Of a stretch of DNA of 64,000 nucleotides, positions 24,055 to 37,547 are shown one piece after another. Below the pieces are notes generated by a model, which saw only the letters and a list, made by a program, of their open reading frames with translations, ran no database searches and was not told where the DNA came from. Location: positions 598,781 to 662,780 of the forward strand of contig NW_024104356.1 in the NCBI RefSeq assembly GCF_003945595.2. The letters are read 5' to 3'. The position numbers and the translations under genes are program-made. How positions within the stretch are numbered: position 1 is the stretch's first letter; each line of letters begins with the position of its first letter. The DNA is from Pipra filicauda. Lineage: Eukaryota > Chordata > Aves > Passeriformes > Pipridae.

Positions 24055-27000
24055 GTTCACTAATCCAGCCAAGAATTGTAATAAACTGTCAACATCAGTC
24101 TTGCTCACTTCATTTTGGGGTCTTGATAGTCCTTACAGGAAGGTTCTTCATCTATGATCTCCAGGCTGGTGGTCTGTGGAGATTTTTCTGTTCCTGTGAT
24201 TCTGTTTTTTCTATCTGAATCTGATAAACCTCAATAAAAGGAGTCAGAACCCTATGGGATGAAATGTCAGGCCTGTCTTCATGAAATATTCTGCTTTGAA
24301 TTGACCCAACACAAGCCAGCTCCATGTGGGAACTAATGCAGTCATTTTTGTGCATTGCTGAGCCCAGCTAATATGGACTTTTGAGAAGTAGGTTATATTA
24401 GTTGCCACTCAGCACCTTGTGATTGTATTTCCATGGCTGCTGGACCAGTTTGGAGTGTGGGCAAAACATGTCCTGCCTGCTTGCAAAAGACTGTGTGGAT
24501 CCATGTGCATGTATATCTAATCACATTAATGAATTCTTTAGGAGACATGAAAATCTTTGCCTAGGAATGATATAAGAAGCTGCATCGTCCTTGCCTTCCT
24601 GAAGTGCTGAGGCTACTTTGAATAGAAACCTGAACATGAGAAACTTGCCTGAGGGAAGGCAGTGCTGAGTCAGGATATTTCAGAGCTACATGAGTAATAT
24701 AAAACTTCAAGAAAGCCAGAAAGATTTACAGACAGGGTGTCCTCTGTTCCCAGGTAAAGGAAAACAAGTACTTTCACAAGAAAAGGAGAAGAAATGGGAA
24801 AAGTATAATTCTTGCTGTGAATTTCTCTTAAATTAGGGCTATGATATAGAGGTAGCACATGTGGCAGTTCAGCTTGGTTTTCGCAGTCCCATACCTTGCT
24901 TGTTTGATTTTGGTGGGTTTTTTTCCTAAGATGCTGTTCTCTCCTGAGCCATCCATGCTCTAATCATACCTGTGGAATAATGTTTCTATGTTAATCAGTA
25001 GTTTCCATCCCACATATTTGTGCCTGCTTCCTGCACCCTGCACCAAACCTACCTTGGTTTTGCTGCTACGCAGTTTCAGCCTTCACTCAGCTACACCAGT
25101 TTTTGCCAGTACAACTTGTCATCAGCTCTAAGGTCAGTTCCTCGCCGACATCCCATTTACACGTCATCAGGCAGCCATGGGCTCTGAGCTAAAACCAATC
25201 CTAAAAAAGAAAGGGCTTAGCAGTGCTATAAAAATTAAAGAGCTGCCTTTGTTTGTCTTCATCACCTCCCAGGTGACACTCTACTGAGACCAGCAGTTCC
25301 TGGTCTGAGACTTGTGCCCATCATGAGCTCTATGTGGCAGGCAGATCTAGTCCAGGAGGCAATCAGCCTGGAGTGAAAAGACCACACTGGCAGCTGCTAT
25401 TGCAAGAGACAACATTCTTGTTCAGGTGTTTTCTTACAGCAGGCTGTGTCCCACCAGTGATATTTCATTTACCACTTCTTAATTGTCTTAGGAATGTTTC
25501 AGACAGGTGCAGTTGGCTGCCAAAGAAGACACCAAAGCGATTTTCCCCTTGCCAAGGTTTGACTCCATCCCAGCAGACCTAATGTGTTGCTCAAAGTGAA
25601 CACGTTTTGTTTGCTGTTCCCACTAATAAAGGACTGTGGTCACCACAAGCTAATCTCTGCCTTGCAGAAGCAGGGGAGGGTGCACCAAGAGGAGGCAGTG
25701 ATATAAAGTGTGATTTTGGTCACAGATATCGGACTCTGCAGGATGCAGTTTACAGGTTGAGGGAGTTTACAGTGATGTTTTCTTCCTGTTCGTTCCTACA
25801 GGAGAATTCCTTGGTTAGAACAGGCATTCAAATGACCACAGAGCACTGAAGGGTTTCATGCACTGTGAGACAGCCAATGGATTTTACCTCCAGAACACTC
25901 CTCCTCATGGAGGGAGACACTCATTTCAAACAGCAGAGGAGAAACCAAGGACTAGCTTGTTGAGATTTTGGATACAGATTAGGAGATAAAGATCTCTCAA
26001 GGTGCTAGTCTTCCATTACCCCCTATCCAGGACCCACTATCCACATGTCTCCTTCCCCTGGTCAGCAGGAAAGTGTCCAACCTCTGATACTCTATGCACA
26101 GTTCTAGTGGCATGCCAGTTCCTAATACCATCATCTCACAGGTCTGGCTGAAACAAGAACTCCCTTGGGAGTGACAGAGCAGCTTCCTTCTTCCTTGAGC
26201 CCCAGGTAATGGAGCTCGTGACAGGGTCTCTCAGCTCATGCCATGAAGAACCTATTTTGCTGCTTAGTTGTGATACCCACTACCAGATTGCAGATAGTTC
26301 CCTCTGGCATGGAGAAGTGACTTTTACTCCTTACAGCTTAGTCAAACATCAGATGTGACATCAGCCCTGAAGATGAGGCATCCATTTTCAGGGCTAAAGA
26401 CTAGAGACTTCAGACATGTCCCCATCTGGAGGCAGTCCCTAGAGGTGACCTCCTGCCATCCAGCAGCTGGTGGAATCTCACCAAGCTCTGGACTCAGATG
26501 CTGTGCATATTTTTGTCACACAGACCTGTGCATGCCTGCCCTGTGCAGCCCTTTCTGGCTGAGTTTGCAGGGTGGACAAGCTGGTCTGACCTTCTGAGTG
26601 ACTCAATGGTCACATTTGGCAATGCATTGTGCCTTCACTCACATACCATTGACCAAGTCACTTTAATCTCTCAGAGAGGAGGGAGAGCAAACAACTTCTT
26701 AGTTCCCAGATTTGCTTGGGAGTTGTGTATAACTGGAAAACTGACTAGAGAACTATAGCAATCTGAACAAAATACAGGGCCCCAGCATCTGAAGGAGATG
26801 GAACCTGGTGAATCTGACTCCTTTGTTCTCTACAGAAGGGGATGGCCTCTTGCTGCTGGCTTACAAACACCAGTCTTCCACCACGCAAGGGGTTGTTGCT
26901 TCTGTGTGTAGTTGTCTGTCACTGCCGAGCTCGCTGTGGGAGTGTGACTGTAAACGTGCTGAAAAGCCTGCTTGTACTCAGGAAGCACAGGAATGCCTGC

Positions 27001-29237
27001 AGAATAAATAACAATGTAAATTAGACAGGACTGGAGCTCACCAGCCTCAGCAGGAGTTATCCCCTTGTCCAAACATTGAGGCAGCAGCTGATGAGCTTCC
27101 TTGTGTGCTCAGCAGCGCTCCTGCCAAGCTGAAAAGATTAAGAAGGAAAACTTGCCTCAGCTGAACAAATAGCCCAAAGGTCTGCCTGAGATTCAGTAGA
27201 TGATTGGGGTGGCATGCTTAGGTGTTAGTTTCTGTAGCCTGAGAGACAGCTGCAACTAACATCCCATCCAGCAGTTGCTGCCACACTAGCCTGCAGAACC
27301 TGCAACATACCTGAAATTGTGCCCTCTGGCAAAGATAATTATTCAACTGGCAAGAGCAAGATTCAGTTCCAGTTATACAAATTCAGATACCATCCAAGTA
27401 ATCATGTTGTCCTTTTAGCCACAAGAAGAGATACCTGGGAAATCAAATGCCTCCTGCTTTCTTTGTCCCAGCCCTAGCATAGGAACACAACTAATCTGTA
27501 AAAGAGACATCATGTCTTCCAGAAATGTTGCTAGTTCTGTATGTTTTGCCACTGCTTCTGAGCCCAAGAGTCAAGTTCTTCTTGGCTTATCTCTCCTAGG
27601 ATGGTTGATGGCTCAGCAGGGACTGCAAATATATGTCTTCCAGCTAGTGAAGCACAGCTCAAAAACATCTTCTAATTTACAGCCAAGCATTTATGCAAAC
27701 AACATAAATCCAGGGTTGATCCATAGGGACTTGCATAATCATACATTAAGAATAACAGAGCATTTTGAAATATTTGTGACAGGTTCAACCTCACCTGCCT
27801 TAAATCACCTTCAGTGATCTTGGCCTCATCTTAGTTCCCAACTGAAATTAAACCTGCTGTCACACTACTTTTTCTGAGTGCTGCACCTAAACTCATCACC
27901 AGAGACTGACAGCAGGGAAGAGAGGGGGCTGGAGAACCCAGTGAATATTATCATCACCAGGGGAACTTTTAATAGGTTTTCCATCATAGCGATAAACTGA
28001 ATCACCTGGGGACTTTTATGTTGCTCTCCGTATGGCATCCCAAGGGATGGAAAATAAAACATATTTTTATTAAGCCTTTTGAAAGATACAACTATTCATT
28101 TTTTCTCTGATGGGACTCTACAGATGGGAGACTCAACAACTACTTTTCTTTCCAAATTCAAGAAAGTCTTTTGGGTGGTCAAATTGAATGTTACTGCCAT
28201 GGCTTAATACCAGAACACAGGAAAAAAAAATTAAATAGGGTTTGGCACCTTTAGGCCTGCAAAGGTCGGTTTTGGGGTATCCTGGAGCTAACTGTGACTT
28301 TAAGAAAAATTTGAGTGGTCATTCCCATGCTCCCATACTCCCTGACAAAGAAACTAGAAACATGAAGGTCTTTGCTTGCTGACATTTGATATAAGCAAAT
28401 GCAAATTTGTTCTGCTTTCCTCTGAAACTTTACTTTCACCAGAAACTGCTCGCCACACTATGTTGCTTGTGTTGTTCTCTGCTTGCACTCATTCACTAGA
28501 GATTAAAATTAGACCTTGCAATTATTCTTCCGAAATCATAGACTCTGAGGGGACAGGTAGGTTTTCTACTGACTAAGTAGAAACCACAGAGTTTTGTTCA
28601 TGGGAATGGTATGTGACAGGAACCCAGTGGAAAATACTGTTGGATCTGTGGGAAGTCTTTTTGTACTGTCCTCAAAGGAGCCAGAGAAATCCAAACTCTA
28701 AAGGAAAAGCTCCTCACATGAGAGAAAGAACTAACACAGCAGATCTTTCCAGATGATGCTGTGGGAACAAGAAAGAAACGGAAGTCTAACTTCTGTAAAG
28801 CGTTAATAAATCTGGATTCAGCCTGACATTTCTGAGATGCTTAAAACTGAGGTACCCATGTCATGAATGTTATCCAGTGGGGATCCATGCCTTGACTGTG
28901 GAGCAACATTAGCATTTAAAAATTTGGTCTTAGATCTATATTCCTTAGGATGCACCCCTCTTTTGTTCTTAGTTATATGCAGAGTGTCTACAGTGACTCT
29001 GCTCCTAATATAAGCACTGAGAATTAGAGGAGAACACTTAGATGTGTTTTCATAACCCCAGACTTGAAGAGTTTCCATCAGAGCATCTATAGCCTATATT
29101 AGCAGTCTTGATATCACTTGTCTCTGTGTGAGAAACAGTAAAAAATATGATCCATAGATACCAAAAGATTTACAAATGCAGAATGCAGAAAGCAGGACAA
29201 TGGTTATGGAGCTGAATATATAGCATGAAGGATAGGT

Positions 29238-29257
29238 GATTTAAAGGGATTTAAAGG
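29238..29257 (+). repeat. 10-bp tandem duplication
   Basis: GATTTAAAGG at 29238-29247 is repeated exactly at 29248-29257. Two copies only. Confidence 0.9.
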
Positions 29258-29719
29258 GACCTATAAATACCCAGGCACTTTTCACTGTGGATGGTTTAGG
29301 TGTGTCACCTCTCAACAAATCACAATAAGGAGGTTACACAAACAGAAGTAAATCGAAGTGTTTTATTAATCAGATGCTCTGAAAAGGCCTCTGACACAGC
29401 AGAAAGTTAAGATTACAAAATTTAAAAATATTAACTTAGCAAAAGGAAAAAAATGTACTTTTCTCTCGCTGTGCAGTTCTTTTTTTTTGTCCTGGTGTCA
29501 GGCCACAAGCTGCATAAATCTTTGGAAGTATCTCATACTACATGCGTGGTTTCTGGACTAGAGGTGGTGTAAGTGCCCATTGCTGCGCTATAAAGGGTAC
29601 CATAGAGAAGTATCACTGACAGGAAGGCCTTTGGGAAGGAATGACTCTGTGGTGATAACTTGGGGTAACTGTGAGCAGCTCCCCATGTGAAGGTTGTTGA
29701 AGTGCACATGCCTTGCCTC

Positions 29720-30115
29720 TATCAGTGTTCACCCTGTATCGCTGTTCACATGTTATCTATCTAACTTGTCCTTATAAGCCTTCAACTGTGGAGACACCCT
29801 AAATTACCAGGCAGGCAGTTCAGAGCTTCACTCCCTTTCCTATTTTCCCAGGGCAAAGCTGACTTTTCCCATCCATCTTTAAGCCTGCAGTTTCTCTTCT
29901 TGTGCACCACAGAACCCAAGAGCTCTTCGGCATCTTCCTCCGTGTCCATTCCTCTTTAAAACGTGAAGGCAGAGGGTGTGTTGGACACTTGAAAGTTTTC
30001 CATTAAAAATTTCTAGATATTTGGTCAGCCTTTTCTTTTTCCTCTGGATCTCACCAGCTGCTTTGTTTGAAGTGTGATGCTGATAAAAGGGCACTGTACT
30101 TCAGTGATGCTGAAT
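29720..30115 (-). mobile_element. old CR1 LINE fragment, reverse orientation
   Basis: Read on the plus strand it follows the reverse complement of CR1 3'-terminal ORF2 sequence. TCCTTATAAGCCTTCAACTG then GGAGACACC are like the usual 'cttatacacctc..ggggactcc'. The 'cagttcagagcttcactccctt' portion follows, and TTTGAAGTGTGATGCTGATA ...ACTGTACTTCAG near 30065-30105 is like 'cttgaagtgtgatgcc...gagtactccag'. It is heavily diverged, with no open reading frame of the reverse transcriptase left. Confidence 0.6.
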
Positions 30116-31369
30116 TGGAGATTGGAGATTATTGTTTTGGACAGTTTGCAGGGCAATGTTCTCCTTTATACATCCATTTTTCTGTGCAGTTTGAAGTCCT
30201 GTCTTCCATTTCCCACCATCTTAAACTCATTGAACAATGCAAAACTGCTGCTTTGCTATTAATTCCCCATCTCATGTACTACCCCTTTGAGCCATTGATT
30301 ATCCCTTCATAAGCAGAAAACTTTATGCCTGTATTTGTGGAAGGAAATCACATTTATATCAGTCTGCTGCTCCAACTGGGAAAGACCTTGCAAATTCCTA
30401 TCTGAGTCTCCATCTCATCATCAACGTTTGAGTTAGAGTTTTAAAATACCAAAGGTTCAAGCTAAACTCAGTTTTAACCTTTTGATCATTGGAAAAGAGG
30501 TTTAAATGTCATACTCTGTTCTCCAGCTGTCTTTCCATAGATTTGAAAAACATGGCACATTCCCATAATTCAGTATGTCCTTGACTTCCATGGGCTTCAA
30601 ATCAGTTCATTCTCTTTAAGAAAACAGTAATTTAGAGGATCCTGTAAGTCTGTTACTGAACCACGCTGGACAGCTTCTCTTCCTTTTCTGAATAGTAAAT
30701 GAATGTTTAAAGAGTATTATGCTACTTCCAGTGTCTTATGTGCAGTTATTATGGTCTATAGATCAAACCTAATGATTCCTGATAAATGTCTTAAGTTCCC
30801 CTGGTTGCTTACATGGCTGTAATAAAATTTCCAGGCAAAAGTATTTGGCAAGAGTTGCTTTAGTTCCTGATCTCATTACTCTTGAATCTGCATACAGCTG
30901 CCTCTTACACCCATCAAATCCAAACCCTAGAGGCCTGAAAGATGATTGTACACACTCGAACATGCCAAATTCCCAGTAGATTAGCCCCCCTCCATGCACC
31001 ACATCAGAATGCTTTACCCATGCTTTGAAGAAATCACTTCCTTAAAATGCCTCTGGTTTAAAGCAACAGATGAGTTCACCCCTGTGGCCCATTCTTGGCC
31101 CTCGTTCTCTGCTGAGACTGACATTTTATACACAAGTTGATGTCTTCCAAAGGCTTAAGGGCTGCAAGAGTTTCTCCAATCACCCTTCATGATATGACCA
31201 CACTTCTTGTGCACTGTGTCCCCTTCAATGGATGCACATGATTGCTCGCCTATGGATCCAGGTTCTGTCTGACTCCTTCAGGTACTTTGAGACCAAAAAA
31301 TTTGTGACTCACTAACCTCCTGAGCCAAGATGTTATTTTTTTGTTAAAGCTCTTTAATGTATTTTACTC

Positions 31370-31740
31370 CTGTGAATTTGTCTAGATATTTCTGAAGCCA
31401 AATAAACTTTCCACAACCACATAAAACTGCAGCAAGATATTCCACAGCTGAATTGCAAAATGCGTGAAACAGCATCCTCTCTTCCTTTCTTTGTCCTGCC
31501 ACTTAGCTTCTTTTCATGTGCCCTAGTTCTTGAATGGGAAGAGACGGTGGGAAATCATTCCTTATCCATTCTTTCAGAGATATTATAACTCTGCAGATTT
31601 CTACCACACCTTTCCCTGATTGCCTTTTTTTTTCTGGGCATCTCATTAGCTTAGTACAGATGGGAAGACCACTCATTTTCTACTGTTACTTTTCATGTCA
31701 ACAATTCTGATGGACACGTATTCTCCAGAACTGGACTGAG
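31370..31740 (-). mobile_element. ancient CR1-like LINE fragment, reverse orientation
   Basis: The run ATTCCACAGCTGAATTGCAA, then AAATGCGTGAAACAGCATCC, then TGCCCTAGTTCTTGAATGGG and a 'ttctaccacacctttccctgatt' part mirrors the reverse complement of old amniote CR1 ('ttccacagattaattacacgttgtgtgaaaaagtacttcc...cctagttcttgtattatg...ctatcatatccccc'). The match fades toward 31740, where an 'agaactgga' word fits the same element. It is an independent copy from the one at 29.7-30.1 kb, or another part of a larger old insertion. Confidence 0.55.
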
Positions 31741-32449
31741 AACCATCAACCTTATTGTATATCCTCAAATGGCTATTTAAGTCACTGACATGTGCTGCAT
31801 TTGGACTACCTTTTTAGGTCAGCAAGTGGTTAAACACCTGTGGCAGATGAATGTGGCAGAACTGCTAAGCAGCAGTTGTTTTCCATTCCCACCAGCATGA
31901 AATGGCTCAAACTTCTCAAGTGACCAGAATTGTGAGTTGCCATGTCTCTCCTCAGCTGGGGCAACTGCCTACATCTCTTCTCTTTGCCTATGGCAAATGC
32001 ACAGTGATTCATTTTAGCTTAGTCTGAAGTGTTAAATTACCTTATTCTGCATTTGCCCAGGGATAAATTGACTCAGCATTTAGGCTAAGCATTTACCTAC
32101 ATTAAGGTTTGCATCCAGACAATTACCTCAGCTTAGCCGATGCTTGGTGACTTGTTAAGCCACAGTATCTTAATTACAAGACCTAAGGCTCTCATAAAAC
32201 AGATTGGGATTTTGAGATAACTTCTTCTATTTTGGAAAGTTGGAATAAATTGCAGGGCAAAACTATTCTAAAACAAAGCTCTGCATTACAATCTCCCATC
32301 ATGTAGTCAGAAGAGTTTTGTATATAAAACAGGAGTTGTAGTCATTTCTTTTCTAATCCGAACTGTCCACCAAATACAGAAATAAGATGAAAAACTACCC
32401 TTGGCATAGCTAATTGCAATTAGAGACTTTTGAAAATTCAAGCACTCGG

Positions 32450-32556
32450 TCCCCACTTCAAACACAATTCAGCAAAATGTTTAAGCTCTGACTTGAATGG
32501 GATGACTTAAGTGATTAGAATTAACTACATACTGAAGCATTTTGCTGAACCAAGAT
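32450..32556. repeat. palindromic amniote interspersed repeat
   Basis: Inverted arms TTCAGCAAAATG (32468-32479) and CATTTTGCTGAA (32538-32549) are exact reverse complements 58 bases apart. The interior (…GTTTAAGC…GACTTGAATGGGA…ACTTAAGTG…) follows a widespread amniote repeat with the pattern 'attcagcaaagcacttaagcac...cccattgaagtcaatggga...gtgctttgctgaat'. I am not certain of its Repbase name. Non-autonomous, long inactive. Confidence 0.65.
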
Positions 32557-33268
32557 CTAAGAGGGAGAATAATGCCTTAAAACTATGACAATCCTTCAGC
32601 TGAAGGAACACAGAAGATGCTTGTTCTAGGTACCAAAATTATATTTCTTACACATTTTTTTATCTCCAAAAATATAAGACTCATTTAACACAGCTTGTGA
32701 TGCAGCTTTTGGATGAGTCTGGTCCTTTGTAAGCTGCAAAATAACTTCTCAAGGAAAACATCTCCCCTTAGCAGTTAAGAGATAGTGCATTACCTTAGAT
32801 GATTCTACAATACTGACACCAACACTTTAACCCAGACATTTTGCAATTTGGTTTAATGTGTATTCAAAGGTGTGTACACAACAAGGAACCCTAATTTTCA
32901 TACTTTGTTTATTAGTATCAAATTTGAGAGCAGCATAATCTGAGTAACTTCATCACTTGCTCAAGACCAACACAAAACAATTTAGAATAGGTTTTGGCAC
33001 ATCATAGCTCTTAATACATAGACGCTAAACTCACTCACGCTATGTGCTAAAACACATTCCCGTATGATGCTGCTGAATTTGTTAATATTCTGTACTTAAT
33101 GCACAGATATGTGGAATAGACTTTTAATTAGTTTGAGTCAGTCCTTGAGACTGGGATGTGATGTTTTGGTGGGGTAACATCAGAGAATTTACTTTCTCCT
33201 CCCCAGTTATTCACCATGCATAACACGTACATCCATGATTTTTATGGCCTTATAAATTCTTCTCTCAC

Positions 33269-33310
33269 TCATTTGCCATGGTAAATGCCAGTCATTTGCC
33301 ATGGTAAATG
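33269..33310 (+). repeat. tandem duplication, 23-bp period
   Basis: TCATTTGCCATGGTAAATG occurs at 33269-33287 and exactly again at 33292-33310. The unit contains the palindrome CCATGG. Two copies only. Confidence 0.9.
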
Positions 33311-33608
33311 TGACTGCAATACCAAGGAAAGAAACTGTGAAGGCTGCAGTACAAATTCAGTTCTTGTAAATATTACAGGCATTCATGTAAGGCATCAGCT
33401 GTGGTTAAAAGATGGAAATTTGGGGTTTCTTTGTTTTGCTAGATGATTGCTCTGTTTGGGATAATTACTGTAGCATGGCTTTGAAAGAAATGCATTTACT
33501 CTTGTTCTGAGTGAACACCCTTGCCAGTTAAGATCCATCAGTTTAAGGGTGACATGTATAGTCCTGCTTTTGAGAGAGAAAGAGGTAAAGGGAGCATTTT
33601 CTTCTCAG

Positions 33609-33644
33609 TCCACTTTCCTGTGCTTTTTGCGCTCTATAATAAAG
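33609..33644 (+). other. 36-nt segment with canonical splice borders
   Basis: A pyrimidine-rich acceptor ending TTTTCTTCTCAG (to 33608) and a near-ideal donor AAAG|GTAAGT (cut after 33644) enclose 36 bases, a multiple of three, open in two frames. This is the form of a microexon or a small non-coding exon. No neighbouring exon was identified, so it may be a pair of decoy splice sites. Confidence 0.2.
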
Positions 33645-34044
33645 GTAAGTGGGCTTCCATGGTCCATCTATTCTAGTGTTTCACTGCTATATCCTCTTCA
33701 TGGTTCCATTATCAGCAATTAATTAATTCAGGCCAATAATCCACTCAAAGATCAAAATTAAACTCTAACAGCACATTAGAGGAGCAAACCCCACGTACCC
33801 TGTGTCAAACTCATAACTGTGTTGAGCTACCATGTAACTATCGGCATGCTACCCAATCCTGACTTGTGCATCAGGTGCATCAGGCTAAGAGAATCAAAGT
33901 CGTTCCTAGATAAACTGTTCTGCTGTTAAAAAATGTGCAATTTATCTTTTTCTTCAGTTTGTCACTCATCTTACTGTGTCTGGATTACGAATGGTCTTCA
34001 TTCAGTAGATCAGAGTCCTGTATCAACAAACCACTTGAGCAAAT

Positions 34045-34105
34045 AGAGCTGGAAGAAACTCCAAGAGATCCTCTAGCCCATCTCCCTGCTCTATGGTAAG
34101 ACGTG
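34045..34105 (-). mobile_element. possible CR1 3' fragment, reverse orientation
   Basis: GAGCTGGAAGAAACTCCAAG and AGATCCTCTAGCCCATCTCC followed by CTGCTC resemble the reverse complement of the CR1 tail ('ggttggaagggacct...gatcatctagtccaacccc'). The terminal microsatellite-like ATTCT repeats are not visible. Short and weak. Confidence 0.4.
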
Positions 34106-37100
34106 CCCTTCCTGTGCCCTCCCTAAGACCTTCTGCAGTCTCCTAAGGCCTTGCAAGCAATAAATCTCATTATCCTTCAGGGATTTTTATGTATTTCAAC
34201 TATTTTGATGGTGCAGTGGTTCTTTGTGGAAGAAGCCCTACTTCAGACAGTGCAGCTGTGCTCTGCTGGGCATCTGTCTCGGGTGTTGTGGTGGGGGGAA
34301 GCACTAGGGTTCCTGCTTGTCAGTCTTAGGGACTTGCTTATCTTCCTTCTCACAGAGACACATCCTCAAGCACCATTCCACTGACAGACACCTGTGTACA
34401 AAATATTCAGAGACCTTCAACTCATGACCCCCTCTGATAGTATGTGGGCTTCTGGCTCCTGTCAGGAGTCCAGTAGTTTTGCCCTGGATATTGAATTCCT
34501 TATCCAAACTCCATAATTTTAAGAGGAGCTGAAAATGCCTGGCTCACTCAGCCCTTGCACAGGAGGTCTGGCAGATGCTGCAGATGATGAGGTTTCTCAG
34601 TCTAAGGAAAACACTGCAATTAACACCACATTAATTAACATAAGAAAAAGCAAGCTATTTTTGTAAGTAGGACCTGCCCACTCAAAAGCCTTCAGGAGAC
34701 CCATTGTACCCTTCTGCTAACAAAACCTCATTAACCTCCCAGACTAACCAGTCCAGAGATGGGTAAACTGGAGCTACACACTGTGCAGAACCAGATTTTG
34801 AGAATCCATTTTCTGGCCTATATCCCAAAATTCTGCTGGATTGGAAAAGGAAACCCTGGGATGCCAGTAGAAGCAGAAGCTAAAAAGTAGCAGGGACAGC
34901 CCTGCTTTTTATAATTCTGCTGTCATGGGATAGAAAAACCAAGGCTCCAGTATGTGCTTGGCTGGGAGATCTAAGTCTGCTTTTAGAAATCCATACTCGG
35001 CTCTTTTTGGACAGATAAAGTCTCTTTGAAGCAGAAAAAAAAAAGTGCTCACAGAACCTGGCTTGTCTAATTTACCAGTATAAGAAGAGACAGGGCTCTG
35101 CCTGATGTCATTTTTCACATCCAGATAAGAGGATCATGCCAGGACAGCTTTTTAGCTGTTTGTGGTCAGTGGCATGGTGGTCTTCTAAGGAAGCTTCCTT
35201 GAGGAAATAGATAAATAAAGGTAAACCACAGGAAAATCAATTATTACAGAGGGAGAATGAAGCTATATGCTAAAAAATACCCCTGGAAATTCTAAGTGCT
35301 TGAGTTTGGTCAGACCTGTTTATGAAGCTGGTTCAGGTGATGTTTTAATTACTTAGAGACCTCTATGCATATTCACCAGGGGTGGAAGACACGAGTAACA
35401 GTGTTACACTTATGTACCGGTGGCACAAAGCCACCTTGCTACCATTCACAGGTCCCGGTGTGGCTGCTGTCTTACCGGCCACATTCTGAGTATTGCTGAC
35501 TCTGTGAGCAGCTCTGGGGACTCAGAGAAGGAATAAATTAGTGCTCATCATTGAGAACTGGGAAGGAATTTTCCGATGGAAGTGTTTGTTGTCGGAAAAT
35601 GTGGGTTCATTGACAGCTGTACACGTGGCAAGGGTGGACTGACTTCAGTGACACTTTTTTCTTTTTTTTTTGGACAAGAACAGTTTTCAGGTCCAAGCAT
35701 GGAATTTTTATTCAAAAACAGAGCTGAAAACAGCAGCTCCAGAGTGCTCATTTATCCAGTGATTGCCATGTAAATTCAGAGATGGAAAGGATGGGTTTAA
35801 GTCCCTGTTGCATAGGATTTGACTTTCATGTCCCTGCATCTCTAGCAAGTCCCCTTACTCTGGAGGTGGCTATCTGGAGAGAAGAAAATGATTCCTCTTT
35901 CTGGGGAGGGCTGTCTCTGTCTTTGTTTTGCTGTGTTTGTTTGTTAAGAATACAGCATTATTTCATGCAATAAGAGAAAAAGAAAAACAAAGTTTTTGAA
36001 ATCTCAAGTGATGCCAGGACATATTTTCTATCCAGCTACTTGCCATAAATAAACTGACATTTTATATCTTGGCCATTACAGCTAAAAAACTGCCATGATT
36101 ATTTTTTTTTCTTCTTAATAAAATAGAAGTCATGTTAACACACAGTCGCTACCAGAAAATTCGGGCTTGTTTCAGTTGGTGCAAAATGCAAATACTGAAA
36201 TATCAGTTCAGCAAGTACTGAAATACTTTAGAATGATACACGAAGGGCTTTTTTTTTTCCCTGCCAAGTTTAATTTTAATTTGGGTGACTCGTCTGAAAT
36301 CCAGATGGTATCTATGAGGGGGGATGAAGACAGGCACCATTACTTTTTCTCTTTTTCTTACAAGAAACATATTGCAAATAGGTTTGGAAAGGGGACCTTC
36401 TAGAGAAGATATATATCAGGAGATCCCAGTTTTAATTCTCCAAAGGTGTTTAGCACAGTTTTATTTCCATTCGGTTCTTTAAATTTTTCTAAGTCCTCAA
36501 CTGGACATTTAGTAACTCACCAGTTTTTAGAATAATTTTTTCAGCTGAAACATTTCTTACTATGCCCTTTGGCATTGGATTTTTATGCTGCAATTTTGTT
36601 AAAAATTTTTCATTAGGAACTTCAAGATTAAGGAAAAAAAAGAAGGTTGAAAAGGTTATGTCTCCCTCTATAACTGCCTAGTTCTACACATCTGGAGAGT
36701 ACCTGGGGATGGGATCTTTCCTTTCCTGGCACAGATTTGAGTTTGATCCAATGCTTCCATTGCATTACACATTTTGATGCATTTCTCTGCATTCTCAGAC
36801 AGTGATTTTTATGAGTAAATAAAATTAACAATGAATAGCTCAGAATGTTAAGCTCTTGAACTCAGAATTGAGTTGCACAGTGAAGAGTGGAGTTCACTGT
36901 CTCAGGATGAAAATAACAGGCTTGTATCTGACAGAACAGAGATCAATTCCTGCCATGGACTTTTTCAGTCTTTGTGATGCCTCTGGAGCTAAGACTGGGC
37001 TTTGCACATATATACAAACACACTCAATGGTATGCTGCTTTTAGTAAGACCCTTTTATTTCCTCTGAGTCCTGGACTCTGTTCATGCAATGACTCATTAG

Positions 37101-37547
37101 CAAACAGCTTTACAGAACTTATCCTTTGATTTGTAATGCTCCCTGCTATGCCTCTGCAAAGTCTTTTATTTCTTTGCAAAGTTTGCACAGAACACTTTCA
37201 TAACTATAATCTCCCAGAAGCTGAAATCAATGAGAACTGTATCCATTACACTAGGGATGCATTTGTCTTGCCATTTTTGACTTTGAAAATTGGAAGCTTT
37301 AGAACATTCATCATTGAAGGCAAGAACACATACTACTACTTAGGAGCCCAAATCCTGTTAGCTTTCGGTGTTCAGGTAGTAATGTCAGATCGTTTAAAAG
37401 TGTTTTTAGCAGCAATCTGAGGTGCTTAAACCTCTTTTTTAAATTCAATCTCTCCAGCTATGTTTGAGCGGCCTCCATAAAAGTGCTGGAGTTCAGAGCA
37501 AACCAAATGCCTTGAGATGGCGACACCTGAACTTAGGGCGGGACCCC

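Larger units (their letters stand above)
14672..29719. other. non-coding stretch, no confirmed gene
   Basis: About 15 kb of mostly unique sequence. It contains the interrupted minus-strand frame at 15.96-16.97 kb, a 17-base A run at 24038-24054 and a 10-bp tandem duplication near 29.24 kb. Other frames are at most 131 codons (21.03-21.43 kb, minus) and show no recognisable domain. No young transposon or RNA gene was seen. Confidence 0.6.
32557..37547. other. non-coding stretch, no confirmed gene
   Basis: Unique AT-rich sequence with a 23-bp-period duplication near 33.29 kb, a splice-bounded 36-nt segment near 33.63 kb and a weak CR1-like fragment near 34.05 kb. Frames are at most 94 codons. 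Nothing else supports a gene. Confidence 0.6.

Noticed and set aside
24121..24210. Words such as CCTGTGATTCTG resembling a CR1 end
   Set aside because: The diagnostic 'ccttccaac' block and the upstream CR1 sequence are absent.
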